Origin: Eucommia ulmoides
Taxonomy: Eukaryota; Streptophyta; Magnoliopsida; Garryales; Eucommiaceae
Direction: 5' to 3'
Assembly (NCBI GenBank): GCA_016647705.1
Contig: CM028335.1
Span: 14,777,905-14,841,904 of the forward strand
DNA: 64,000 bases
The position numbers and the translations under genes were made by a program. Below, piece by piece: positions 46,125 through 56,724 of this stretch. How positions within the stretch are numbered: the first letter of the stretch is position 1; each line of letters begins with the position of its first letter. The notes beneath the pieces are model-generated. The model saw only the letters and a program-made list of their open reading frames with translations, had not been told where the DNA came from and did no database searches.

Positions 46125-48993
46125 TGTTGGCCCAAAGAGCTACTTAAGAGGGGGTGAATTGCGTAGTTATAAAAATTTAATCAATTAAATCCTTTAAAAA
46201 TAAATAATTAATTTTTCTAAATCAATTATTATCTTGATATGCAGCGGATATGTGTTTAATATTAAGTGCACACCTAAACACAATATAGATAATAAATCAA
46301 TGCAACACACATGAATTTATCCTGGTTCGGTTAAGCTAATCTTGCCTAGGTCCAGTCCCCTGAGCTCTACGAAGATTCACAATCCACTAACCCCTTAATT
46401 CATTTACCAGGTAGAAACTAAACCCTTACAACTCACGATTCTTATACAGGCACAGAATCAACCTTTACAATTTACTATTTTCATAGGCTAATGATGAACC
46501 CTATCTTTTTACTAGGCTAAAAACTAACCTAACACTCTTTCACTTATCATTTCATAAGGAATGATGAACCTTTACAATTCACTCAAAATAATTCAATTGC
46601 AGGATGAATCAAAATCTAATTCTTTTCAAGGGAAAAGAATAACCTAATCTTTTTACCAGAACAAAAATCAAACCCTAATATTTTTCACAAGGAAAACATT
46701 AAAACCTAACTACCCTGACTAGACACCATTCCAAACATGTCTAATCTACCCAAACTTACAAATACAAAAAAAATATGAGTTTTTTACCGCAAGAAACTTC
46801 TATCACCTCAATATGAATATACTCGATTAATATCCTGAATAATTACTACGTGATAAATACAATGTAAGATAATTAAAATTTGATTAATAAATAAAGTGGG
46901 TAGCACAAATTAAGCACGTAATTAGATAATCAAGTAAAAAAACATTTAAAAAGATTTTCAAGCTTTTCAATTCAAAACGATTTTCTAACAATCCTAAACC
47001 AAACAATCAATATCAATATAACTTTAAAAAGCAAGTAATAAAAACTTGGATGGATTTTACTGGAAAAACACTGAAGATAATAGTAATATAGAAAGTAGAA
47101 CTCAAATCGGTGACGCCAAACAGTAAGCGCTTTAGATCAAGAACTTATAAAGAATCACTCGTAGAAATCTCAACAAAAATCTCACTCTTATAATAGCTCA
47201 AACTGATATTCTTGATGTGCTTCATTCAATTCGCGTAGATATCTTTTAATAGACTAATAACTAATCTTTCAACGACTAGTTTTTTAAAGATATGTCATTA
47301 AATGACACTCTAAGACCCCATATAACATATCCTACCAATATAGGTATGTTCTACTTAAAAATAACTTTTAAATCTTACTTTTAAGTTCATAAAACTATTC
47401 CCAATTTAAAACCACAAGAATAGGAAGTATTAAATAATTTAAATTAAAGGAATCTCAAAATATATGGATCATATCAATAGGGATTACTAAATAGGTTGTT
47501 CATAGTTTAAATAGATTCAAATCCCTCTCTTGGAATCATAAAAAATGAATAGTTTTTTACCAAGAGACCAAATTAGTCAAATTCTTATTTGAAGCAGTCG
47601 GTTAACCCACCTATTCCAATCGATTGATCAACCTGTGCCAAGGCTAACTTAGCCATTTGTATTGTACCCAACTAACCTTGCCCAGTCGGTTGACCGAATT
47701 GATTAATGAGCTTCCAATTTTCTCTATTTCATCTACTGACTTATTCGGTTGATCGACCCACTTTATTCGTTTAACCGATTGGATCAATGTGCTCACTTCT
47801 TTACCTATTTCAGCTATTGTTTCAAATAGTTGACCGATTATTTTTCTCGGTTGACTAATTGGATCAGTAGGATTCCATTTTAACTCCCAAAACTCATTGT
47901 TTTAATAAGTCGACCGATTGCTTTTCGTGGTTGACCAAATTGACTCGAAAACACAACATTTTATACTTTAAAACACATTTTTTAAGTAGGTCGATTATCA
48001 AAATTATTTCACATAAGGAACACATAAATTATCTCAGTTTAGGATCTTAAACTTATCACTTCTTATCGTGACATACATAGAACTAACTCATTTTAAGTGT
48101 CGTGTGTGATCCTAATTCGGGTTGCATTAAGAGTATATAAGTTGATGAGTGTAAAAATGGTTACTTCAACGCAACCAATCGAAGACTGTCACGCATCCAC
48201 AACTCCCTACAAAGCTTAAAGCACGATAAGGGCTAAGTGTGGGGGATGTACCAAGAAGAGAAGCATCTCCGACTGCACTAGTCGTCCCCGAAGGACTTAG
48301 CATTCTCCAGGATGGCCAGCAAGTCACTGCCGGGATAGGCGACCACTCTCCATCTCAATGTTCCCCGTCACAGCGATACTCTCATCGTAAATCGACTTTA
48401 AATAGCTCTTCAGGTAAAGCCCCCCCTCATCGTCTCCGATTATCCGAAAAGGGCAGAGTAGAGAAGCTTCATGTCCTCTTCTTCCCGTTGTTGGCTATCT
48501 GCGAAGGGCAAGGGTCAAGCTTCTCATCCCGGCCACAGCAGGGTTGTGTCTTCCTCAGTTTATAAGATTGGCTTAGTTCCCCATCTCCAAAATATCGCAA
48601 AATATCTCCAAAATGTCCTAAATATCCCAAATCATCATTGTGGCTCCCTTCCCTTCCCGGCTAGAGGCCTCTCCACGGACAAGAAGCTACACGGACTGAA
48701 GATCTCCATTTTAGAGCCCTCCAACATCCTTCAAGGCTGACCGGACCATATCGCTGGTGTCGACCAAAATTCGACATCAACATAAGTAAATAGTTGTTTT
48801 CACCTATTTTTCTTCAGTATCTTCAAAACTTTTCATAAATTCGTTATGTCCATCTTGCACCTTTTACATTTTTTTCATCAAATCTTTTTCTTAATCAAAT
48901 ACATGGAACTATAAATCTGAAACACTCGATAAAATCATTAGTTCCACAAAAAATATCAATACTTAATTGCTTATCAAAACCTTGGATTCATCA
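46125..48993 (-). repeat. 5' LTR of the minus-strand Copia-type element
   Basis: On the minus strand it starts TGATGAATCCAAGGTTTTGA at 48993 and ends CTTTGGGCCAACA at 46125. Without the nested insert it is about 2.2 kb, the same size and layout as the 35524-37704 LTR but clearly diverged. Its first 190 bp match 28040-28228 closely. It holds repeated GTTGACC/GGTTGACCGA words (47590-47960). Confidence 0.82.
48143..48782. mobile_element. Gypsy-type solo LTR (640 bp) nested in the Copia LTR
   Basis: It starts TGATGAGTGT and ends TCGACATCAACA, with TAAGT on both sides (48138-48142 and 48783-48787), a perfect 5-bp TSD. The matching LTR copy at 28010-28045 lacks it, giving a clean empty site. Composition is much richer in GC than its surroundings. 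The ACATCAACA ending is typical of Gypsy LTRs that are followed by a GGCGCC primer site. Confidence 0.85.
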
Positions 48994-49430
48994 GTTTAGT
49001 TATAAATGAATATAACAGGATGTCATCTTGTTAATTTGCTAAAGAGATGTGGGACACTCTACAAGTCACACACGAGGGAACTAGTCAGGTCAAAGAGTCC
49101 GAAATTAGCGCATTTGTTTATTTGTTTGGGCTCTTTAAGATGGGAGACTTTGAAACAATTTACAATATATGCACAAGATTCACAAATATCTACAACAATC
49201 TTAGTGCCAGAAAAACCTTATTCCATGACCAAAAAAGTCCGAAAGATCTTGAGATATTTGTCTAAAGCAAGGGATATAAAAGTGATAGCCATTCAAGAAG
49301 CGAATGATCTCAACACCTATACCATTGACGAACTCATTTAAAAATCTGATAACTCACAAGCCCTCAATAAAGAGGATACGAAGAGAAGTCAAGCACCGGT
49401 TGACGGAAATCAATGGCATTGAAAGCTTCC
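48994..49430 (+). pseudogene. Isolated Copia gag fragment
   Basis: The frame LVINEYNRMSSC, stop, FAKEMWDTLQVTHEGTSQVK, SEISAFVYLFGLFKMGDFET and later NDLNTYTIDELI is the middle of a Copia gag. It is homologous to 29530-29588 plus 32344-32650 but diverged. It starts exactly where the minus-strand LTR begins, so that element probably inserted in this older gag. The left half is not found in the window. Confidence 0.8.
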
Positions 49431-50061
49431 ATTTTGTTGTGGAGCACCGGGAATCGTTTATTGTCTAATAAACGTTCACTTAAAATTCTTTTTTTTTTTT
49501 TGTAAATCCCTCTTGATTTTTATAAATGTTGTATTATAGTTTTGATAATTTTATTGAATTTTAAGTAAATATAGGGGTAAAAAGATTTGTTCTAAATACT
49601 TATGAGAGTGTGAGTGCAAGAACAAATTTGGTAAAAAGTAGCTTCTTATAGCTACAAAAAGAGGAATAAGAGTAGAAAATGATGAAAATTAATGGAATCA
49701 AAATTTTTTATTGGACCAAATTTAAGCCGAATTAGAACACAAAGGATCAAATGTGCCACCTCTAAAAAATTTCAATGACTATTTAGAAATCCACCCAAAT
49801 TTAAAGAAAAAAATGACTAAAATACCCTTGTACCAACGGAATTCATCCAATTTCTTTAACAAAAAATTCAGTTAGACTAGATTGAAACATAAATGGTACT
49901 TGAAGGACCTAATGTGCAACTTTCCAAATCTTATGGACCACATAAACACCACTCCAAACTTTAGGGGCATAAAAAGCAATTTCCCCTTCTATTTATCTTA
50001 TCTTTTACAAACAAAAGTTAACTTTTGTAAACAAGTGTTTTCCATTTCTTCTGGTTAATTA
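49431..50061. other. Intergenic DNA, no gene seen
   Basis: AT-rich sequence with phrases such as ACTTTAGGGGCATAAAAAGC (49960-49980) that resemble ends of small plant DNA transposons. No boundaries could be set. Confidence 0.4.
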
Positions 50062-50633
50062 GGGGTTTTGACACTTTATACCCCTAAAGTTTGACCAAAT
50101 TTTGACTGGTCCCATGACCTAAATTTGAACATATAATACCTTTAACTTTACTAATTATCCCCATTACAATCCATATCATTATTTCCATTACATTTTTGGA
50201 TGAAAACCCCCTGTGCATGCAACTATTTAAAAAAAAAAAACAATTTATGGGCGTTTACAACCTCCTTTTTCCTACCCTCCCATTCCTATTCCCATCCAAA
50301 TACTAGAAATATACATAAACATATAAACATACCATAGTTTTAATTTGAGCATATGACACCTTGAATTTCTTCAACTTTTGTATCTTAAAAATAGTTAGGT
50401 ACATGGGATGTGACTGTTTGCACTCAGTCTAGTCGAATTTTAGATTTCTTTCTTATTGACTTCCAATTCTTTCTCATTGCCTATCTAAAAATTGTAATAG
50501 GCTGATTGATTTGAACGAGATTTGGCTGATTACAAAACTTGAAGAAATTCAGGGTGTGATGTGCTCAATTAAAACAATGGGGAGCAAAGGGAAATAATGG
50601 TTAAACTTTAGTGGTCTAAAATGTCAAAATTCC
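50062..50633. mobile_element. Probable Mutator-like MITE
   Basis: The left end GGGGTTTTGACACTTTA, then CCCCTAAAGTTTGACC, is matched in inverted form by GGTTAAACTTTAGTGG, then TGTCAAAATTCC, at the right end. Flanking 9-mers GGTTAATTA and TATTAATTA agree at 7 of 9 positions. No coding sequence lies inside. Confidence 0.55.
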
Positions 50634-50979
50634 TATTAATTAAGCCTCTTCACCCTAGAAAGTTTACCTCTAAGGTCACATAATTTAACTGAAACAAGTA
50701 TTTGGATGAAAATCAGTATTATTTAACAGCTAAGATTGGCACAAACACTATTTATACATGTAGAAAAGTTAATGATGGGCTTAATTGGGAACAATTAATG
50801 TATGGGGATCAATTTAAAATATGTTTTAGATATTGAGGGTATTTAATGTAATTTTCCTTTTGTCAGGGTCTAGACTCACATTTCTGTTGATGAAATTAGA
50901 CAAACCCTTTTCCGCTTGGCTTAATCTTTCCTTCCCCAGTACGAGAGAGAGAGAGAGAGAGAGAGAGCTGAGGAGGGAG

Positions 50980-51168
50980 ATGTTTTTGTGGTCTTACCCT
51001 CCGACGCGGAAGCAAGTGGCCGTAACGGTAGGCGGTTTTGTCACCGGCGCAACACTATTCGCCGTCGGCGCGCACCTTTCCTTCGCCAACATTGCCCCTC
51101 AGCAGGCTCGCACCAAAGCTCGCAGCGACCTCATCAGAGAACGCCTCCGGAAGCTTCTCGGTGATTGA
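50980..51168 (+). CDS. Small single-pass membrane protein, unknown function (62 residues)
   Basis: The start codon follows a (GA)n leader at 50944-50967. The product begins MFLWSYPPTRKQVAVTVGG. A hydrophobic segment at about residues 13-34 (VAVTVGG to AHLSF) forms one predicted membrane span, followed by a basic tail (RTKARSDLIRERLRKLLGD). The short aromatic start, YPPTRKQ, single span and arginine-rich end are a pattern I associate with small conserved plant proteins of unknown function. Composition is GC-rich (many GCC/CGC codons) against an AT-rich background, which supports real coding. An upstream in-frame extension to 50833 runs through the GA repeat as Glu-Arg repeats and is judged untranslated leader. 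Confidence 0.7.
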   Translation: MFLWSYPPTRKQVAVTVGGFVTGATLFAVGAHLSFANIAPQQARTKARSDLIRERLRKLLGD

Positions 51169-52390
51169 CGCACCGTTGACCGGAATTTATACTAATACTT
51201 CTCTCATTTTACTAGGTACGAACACTTATACTTCATCTAATTACTTCAATTGCATCTACAAATTGTTACGAGTTTGCAAATTGAAGCCCATCTTTGGGGC
51301 TGTTAATGTGATTTCTGTCTTCATCAATCGCTCAAATTAGGGTTTTGTTTGTGGAATTTTGTCAATTTTCATTCGCTTTTTTCCAGTTCATTATTTAAGA
51401 AGTAATTCATTGTTCTGCATTTTTATGTTATCATATCTAGGATGATCAACGTATAGATGTTAATGAGATCAACAAAGCTAACCGATCCGTTACTCTGCTA
51501 GCAGCAGTGGCGGACGCAGGATAACTCAAGGTGGGCGAACATAAATGTAGGGGTAGAAATTGAATTTTTTTAAAGACCAGGGGGGAGAATATATATAAAT
51601 TTCACTCAACTATATGTAATATACCCAACCCTCCCATTTAGATGATTCGTGGATGATCGCATCCTGATTACGCCAAATTTTCGTGTTCGACAAAAGTTTT
51701 TTTTTTAGAAGAAGTGCAACAAGAAAGAAAACAAATTTCTTTTCCGTAACCCCCGGGGAAAATTTCGCACTATTACGGATATGAAAATAATGGGAAAACC
51801 GGATTCAATTGTCATCTGCCCCTATCTAAAATAGGTTAATCGAATTCTGGCAACTTTATGCAAGGCAAAGTTTGATTTTTTGGGGGCGATAGTGGAAAAG
51901 TTAACATGGTAGAATGGAAAGAATTAGGGGTAGGGAGGACGGGGAATGAATGGAAATATCAAAAAGTTGGAAGAAGAAGGGACTCTATGGGTTGTATTGA
52001 TAGAAAAAACTTTTCATCGAAACTTCAGAACGAATGAAGGATAAACATATTTACGTACATCCCATAGGGGCTATAAGTGGAGATACCGTTGTTTTGGGTA
52101 CAAAAGTTTAAAAGTGGAAAATGCCCTACCTTTGTGTGTGCTTGGTAATTTTTTTTTTTTTTGGGGGGGGGGGGGGTTCTTCCCCGGTCTACATAGTTTT
52201 GCGAAGTTAGACTACGTGTATAACCTTGGCAAATAACTTGCTTCCCAATCATCTAACGAACCTGCATAACTTTTAGTCTTTTCATCCACGAGTTTACCTA
52301 ACCAACTGCTAATATAACCTCATAGGCTTACATCTTTTTGCCCTTGAGAATTTTTTTTCTTCACCTAACTCCTAGGGTTTTTTTCCTATT
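51169..52390. other. 3' flank and transposon fragments, no gene seen
   Basis: At 51506-51525 the phrase CAGTGGCGGACGCAGGA resembles the end of a widespread plant DNA element; no partner end was found. At 52150-52176 a T run is followed directly by about 14 G residues, a strong homopolymer junction. No coding sequence is supported. Confidence 0.45.
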
Positions 52391-52940
52391 CAATCTTACA
52401 CTAATATAACAAAGTGAATCGTCTCTTCCAAAGGCCATTGTAAAAACCAACAATAAGAAAACAAATGATAAACAAAATAGAGGGAGAACCAAATTCTTTC
52501 CATTCGACCATGTTAACTTTTCTCTTCAATTTACTTCTTCTATTTCTCTCTCAACTCTCCCAGTCTCTCTGTCTCTCTCTCTTTATTAACTGTATGGGCA
52601 ACGCCTGTAACAACCGTTACACCTCTCTGTAATGGAAGTAACGGCCGTTACAAGCCCGTATCAATCTTACACCAATATAACAAAGTGAATCGTCTCTTCC
52701 AAAGGCCATTGTAAAAACCAACAATAAGAAAACAAATGATAAACAAAATAGAGGGAGAACCAAATTCTTTCCATTCAACCATGTTAACTTTTCTCTCCAA
52801 TTTACTTCTTCTATTTCTCTCTCTTAGCTCTCCTAGTCTCTCTGTCTCTCTCTCTCTATTAGCTGTATGGGCAACGCCTGTAACAACCGTTACACCTCTC
52901 TGTAATGGCAGTAACAGCCGTTACAAGCCCGTATCAGTCC
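52391..52940. repeat. Tandem duplication, 271-bp period, two copies
   Basis: The block starting CAATCTTACACTAATATAAC at 52391 recurs almost unchanged at 52662. Each copy includes a CT-rich microsatellite and ends with GTAACAACCGTTAC and GTAACGGCCGTTAC-type palindromes. Confidence 0.88.
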
Positions 52941-53518
52941 GATACAATGTGAATCGTCCCCAGACTTGAGTATCGGCCTTGTAACGGTATTGGGGGGCCA
53001 ATATCCGGTACGTTTCGGCCGTTACGTAACGTAACGGCCGATACTTTGAACTATGTAACTGAGTCAAATATGAGAAAATGATCTGATGATCTGCCACGTG
53101 AAAGCCAAATCAGATTCGTGGTCATCGTGGATGTTAAGATCATTGAATAACATAGAATTAAAAGTAAGAGAAAAGGAGACTAAGATTTATTATTGTAAAT
53201 AATGAATGCAAAGTTACAAAAGAAAAACTTAGGAAATATAACCGGTATATGCATATAATGAAAAGCCGTAATAGAGAGTAAAAGAATACTACATAAATAT
53301 TATAACTCCTAACACTCAAAAGATAACGAGCCAGTCTGATCTTTCAATTTATTTTGGGAGAGGCCCTCATTTTTCGTGGATTGAGCATGGTGTATGAGAT
53401 TAATAGGAAAAGAGTTAAATGGCGTTTGGATTCAGGTAATTGGAAACAACCTAAAAATCTAAAACTTTACATACATTTCCAACTCGAAGGTTTATATTCC
53501 ATGATACGAAACACCTAT
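52941..53518. other. Palindrome-rich tail and intergenic DNA
   Basis: At 52975-53050 are dense GTAACGG / CCGTTAC inverted words, including CGGCCGTTACGTAACGTAACGGCCG (given here as words CGGCCGTTAC and GTAACGGCCG around an ACGT centre). This resembles the subterminal part of a DNA transposon. No gene is seen up to 53518. Confidence 0.45.
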
Positions 53519-53528
53519 TAACGTTCTA

Positions 53529-55151
53529 GGGTTTATACATCTCACCTCCTATATCATTTTTCACTAAACTAGATACTCCCCCTGTCATTTTGGTCAATGA
53601 CCACTTACCTCTATTATGACATAAATGTCCTTCTGCTATTTTAAAAAATTATATTTTTATTTTTATAAAAATTCATTAACACCCCCTTATTTTTAAACTT
53701 ATAATTTTTACTCTTAATTTTTTAAATAATTATATTTACCTCCTACCCTACCGCACCTTCTCACTGCCACCGCCCACTGTCACTGCCCACCACCCTAACT
53801 TGTTGAATGACATTTATACCCTTTAAATATTTTATTAAAGGCTATTTTAACACTACTAGAAACTTAGAGGGCCATAAGTGTATTTTCAATCTTTTCGCAT
53901 CATCTTCTTCCTTTATTTATTTATTTATTTTTTGTTCAAGTCCCACTCCCAGTTCACTCGATTTAGTTAAAGCAAATCAATGGAGTGCCAGTCCAAAATC
54001 GCCAACTCGGGCGTTATAATTTCGGTCGATTAAGACGTTTTTCGATTTGATATCGCGGTGAATCACCGGTGGGACCAAGGAATGGAGGGTATCGATGGCC
54101 TTCGCCGCTTGAAGGGCGAGTCGTATCCTTGGGCCCCAATTGGGAGGCCGAGAAATAGAGTGGAAAACGTCGAAGAGTGTGCCGTGCTCATGAACTCCAC
54201 GACCAGGAGGCAATTGAAAGGGTCGTTGGTGAAGCCGACGAGATTGACCAGCCAGGGACTGTGGAGCTTGGACAATACGTCGATCTCGTTACTTCGTTGA
54301 GGCTCTCGGGCGTGAAGGAGAAGGCCGATCTCGTTACTTCGTTGAGGCTGTCGGGCGTGAAGGAGAAGGCGACGGCTGCAGCAGGGGGGGACGCCAAGGG
54401 AAGAGCGGGAGTTGCGAGATGACCTCTTCACGGCGACCAAACATCCCCTGCGGAGGACGCCCTTGTAGACGACGTTGTGGCTTCCTTTGCATAGGAGCTT
54501 CTAGTCGGAAAAGCCATTGGTGGCGGCTTCGAGGTCACTGTACTGAAATTCCTGAATTTTGATGGGTTTTTCCTTATCGTTTTCGGGTCTGTAAGGAGTT
54601 CTAGCAGAGGACGACGATTGGGAAATTGAATTGGAGATCGAAACGGCGGATTTAGCTTTACATGACAGATAACCCATTAAATTTGGAAAGAAATTGTAAA
54701 AGGAAATCAAGATATAAAAGGGAAGGAGCTTTTGAGAGGATTGCAGTTTCGCGAAGAAGATGATGTGAAAAGATAGAAAATACACTTATGGCCCTCTAAG
54801 TTTCTAATAGTGTTAAAATAGCCTGTAATAAAATATTTAAAGAGTATAAATGTCATTCAACAAGTTAGGGTGGTGGGCAATGGCCTGGGTGGCGGCGGCG
54901 AGAGTGTTTGGTAAGGTAGAAGGTAAATATAATTATTTAAAAAATTAAGAGTAAAAATTATAAGTTTAAAAATAAGGGGGTGTTAATGAATTTTTATAAA
55001 AAAAAAAAATATAGTAGAAGGGCATTTATGTTATAATGGAGGTAAGTGGTCATTGACCAAAATGACAAGGGGGCTGACTGGTATTTATAAAATGACAGGG
55101 GAGGTATTTGGTTTAGTGCAAAATGACAGAGGAGGTGAGTAGTATGAACCC
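53529..55151. mobile_element. Pack-MULE: Mutator-like element carrying a kinase gene fragment
   Basis: Ends GGGTTTATAC and GTATGAACCC are inverted. Inverted repeats of about 360-376 bp (53529-53887 and 54776-55151) enclose an 890-bp centre derived from a kinase gene. Perfect 10-bp direct repeats TAACGTTCTA flank it (53519-53528 and 55152-55161), the size range of Mutator-like insertions. The right arm carries one extra internal unit (two AAAATGACAGGGGAGG-like copies). No transposase is encoded, so it is non-autonomous. Confidence 0.92.
53960..54785 (-). pseudogene. Captured receptor-like cytoplasmic kinase fragment
   Basis: On the minus strand the pieces read MGYLSCKAKSAVSISNSISQ (from about 54685), then IQEFQYSDLEAATNGFSD (54550), then VYKGVLRRG, LVAVKRSSRNS with the ATP-anchoring lysine of VAVK (about 54440), then NEIDVLSKLHSPWLVNLVGF (54270), and finally AKAIDTLHSLVPPVIHRDIK, with the catalytic HRD and then DFGLAL (54070-53980). 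This resembles the plant serine/threonine-protein kinase-like family around At1g28390. The order follows a normal kinase N-lobe to DFG, but it stops after DFG, has a 46-bp tandem duplication near 54290-54370, a stop after GFSD and frameshifts. It lies wholly between the inverted repeats of the Mutator-like element. Confidence 0.85.
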
Positions 55152-55269
55152 TAACGTTCTAATTCATTGCCTAGATGAGATTCCTGCGACTTTACAACCT
55201 CCAATTTTGTATCAATTTTGCATCCTCCAGCAATTAGATAGAGTCTTAAAAGCTTGAATTATTCTTTTT

Positions 55270-55449
55270 CAGATTTATTTGATTGCTCGTTCGATTGGAA
55301 TTTGGATTTTTTTTCAGATTTATTTGATTGCTCGTTCGATTGGAATTTGGATTTTTTTTCAGATTTATTTGATTGCTCGTTCTATTGGAATTTGGATTTT
55401 TTTTCAGATTTATTTGATTGCTCGTTCTATTGGAATTTGGATGCCCAAT
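55270..55449. repeat. 45-bp tandem repeat, four copies
   Basis: Units of 45 bp starting CAGATTTATTTGATTGCTCG repeat four times with a C/T difference separating copies 1-2 from 3-4. The array ends within a few bases of the ATG used for the UPF0496 gene. Each unit contains a T-rich tract followed by CAG, as in a 3' splice site. Confidence 0.92.
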
Positions 55450-56724
55450 GGTGCAACCCGCATCAAACCTTTCTCCGGAATTGAACAATAACATCAAATG
55501 CTTCAATCTTTTAAGTTTTTCTTCATCAACAGCAGCCCCAAATCGTTACACTTCCCCACAACAATCTGAAGGTGAAATTTTGATCCCACTGCTACATTTT
55601 GTATGTTATTTTATTTTTATTTTCCTTGTTTTTCAACGATTTTGTACAATCGTGCAGGAATTGGTGGTACTTCAACCGATGGTACTACGCCCAAGTCAAG
55701 TGCTCAACCGTCTCCAAACATCAATCCAACTCTCGAATACGACCGTGAACTTCTAGGAAATTCATACACCGAGGTATGGAACAAGATTCATCACCCAAAT
55801 GGATCTATTTCACACGTAATTGACCCAAACGGGCCAAACCCAGAAGAGCATCAATTGCTCGATGAGGTTCTTCAACCAAACCGAGAAAGTGTTAAAATAG
55901 CACTCGAATATGCCAAGCCCAGCACCTTGATCCGACTTGTTTCGAAATACTTTGACCATAGTCAACACACCTCCGAGCTATGCCTCTCCCTCCAATCGAC
56001 CGTCCGCCAAGCCCGCTTAATCTACGCCCCCCTCCACGACCTCCTTGATATCCTCCCCTCTGACACCGACACCCTCACCCAATCCCAGTGCGACCGGGCC
56101 TTTGATCTCTTCCTTGAATTTGATGGCCTTGAGAACCCCTTCCCCTCCCCTGATTCTGGATTCCATGACATTCGCCAGTGTTTCTCCCAGCTTAGGCAGC
56201 AGCTCGATTGCCGCATCTCCCAATCCCAATCGAGGATCCGGATCATTCATGGGGCCACTGTTGGGTGTGCCGGTTGTCTGGTGGGGACCACCATCGCCGT
56301 GGCGATTTCCGCCGTTGCGATTGCGAGCCACGCCCTTGCAGCACTTGTCGCGGGCCCGTTTGTTCCCCTTTTTTTCGTTAGGCCTGCAAAGATTGTTAAG
56401 AGAGAGGAGGCCCATCGGGCCCAACTCAATGCCACTAAGAGGAGCGCCTATGTTGTACATAAGCACCTTGACACGATCAATAGTCTGGTGGACCGTTTGT
56501 GTACAGAGGTGGAGGGTGATAAGAGGTTGGTTCGGCTCGGGCTGGAGTGGGGTCGGGATCGGCACCATATACAGGAGGTTTTGAAGAGGCTTCGTAAGAA
56601 TCAGCCGAATTTTGTGAAGCAGCTCGTGGATCTTGAAGAACATTTGTGCTTGTGTTTTACGGCAATTAATCGAGCTAGATCAGATCTCCTCCGAGAGATT
56701 AATCTTCATCGAACTCATTCTTAG
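55448..56724 (+). CDS. UPF0496 protein (At3g19330-like), two exons
   Basis: Exons 55448-55571 and 55658-56724 join in phase through a GT-AG intron of 86 bp to give 396 residues. Residues 42-90 are a serine/proline-rich lead-in (GIGGTSTDG...NINPTLEYDRELLGNSY). A helical region follows with SVKIALEYAKPSTLIRLVSK and a conserved GLENPFPSPDSGFHDIRQCF. A long hydrophobic stretch at about 240-278 (ATVGCAGCLVGTTIAVAISA onward) gives one or two membrane spans, and the C-terminal half is a charged helix ending LLREINLHRTHS. This layout matches the plant UPF0496 family of unknown biochemical role. Exon 1 is the less certain part: it is short, starts right after the 45-bp array, and has weaker conservation. 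Codon use is GC-richer than flanks. Confidence 0.85.

Noticed and set aside
48239-48740. Two plus-strand ORFs of 108 and 89 residues
   Set aside because: Both fall inside the Gypsy-type solo LTR; frames overlap and show no domain.
50833-50979. In-frame upstream extension of the 62-residue protein
   Set aside because: It passes through a GA microsatellite as a Glu-Arg repeat and has AT-rich non-coding composition.
54058-54422. Plus-strand ORFs opposite the captured kinase
   Set aside because: They are antisense shadows of the kinase fragment.
55270-55449. Regular array that could look like CRISPR
   Set aside because: Units are contiguous 45-bp tandem copies with no spacers, in a plant genome.
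56017-56643. 208-residue minus-strand ORF
   Set aside because: It is the antisense shadow of the UPF0496 exon 2; sense codons and family match are far better.
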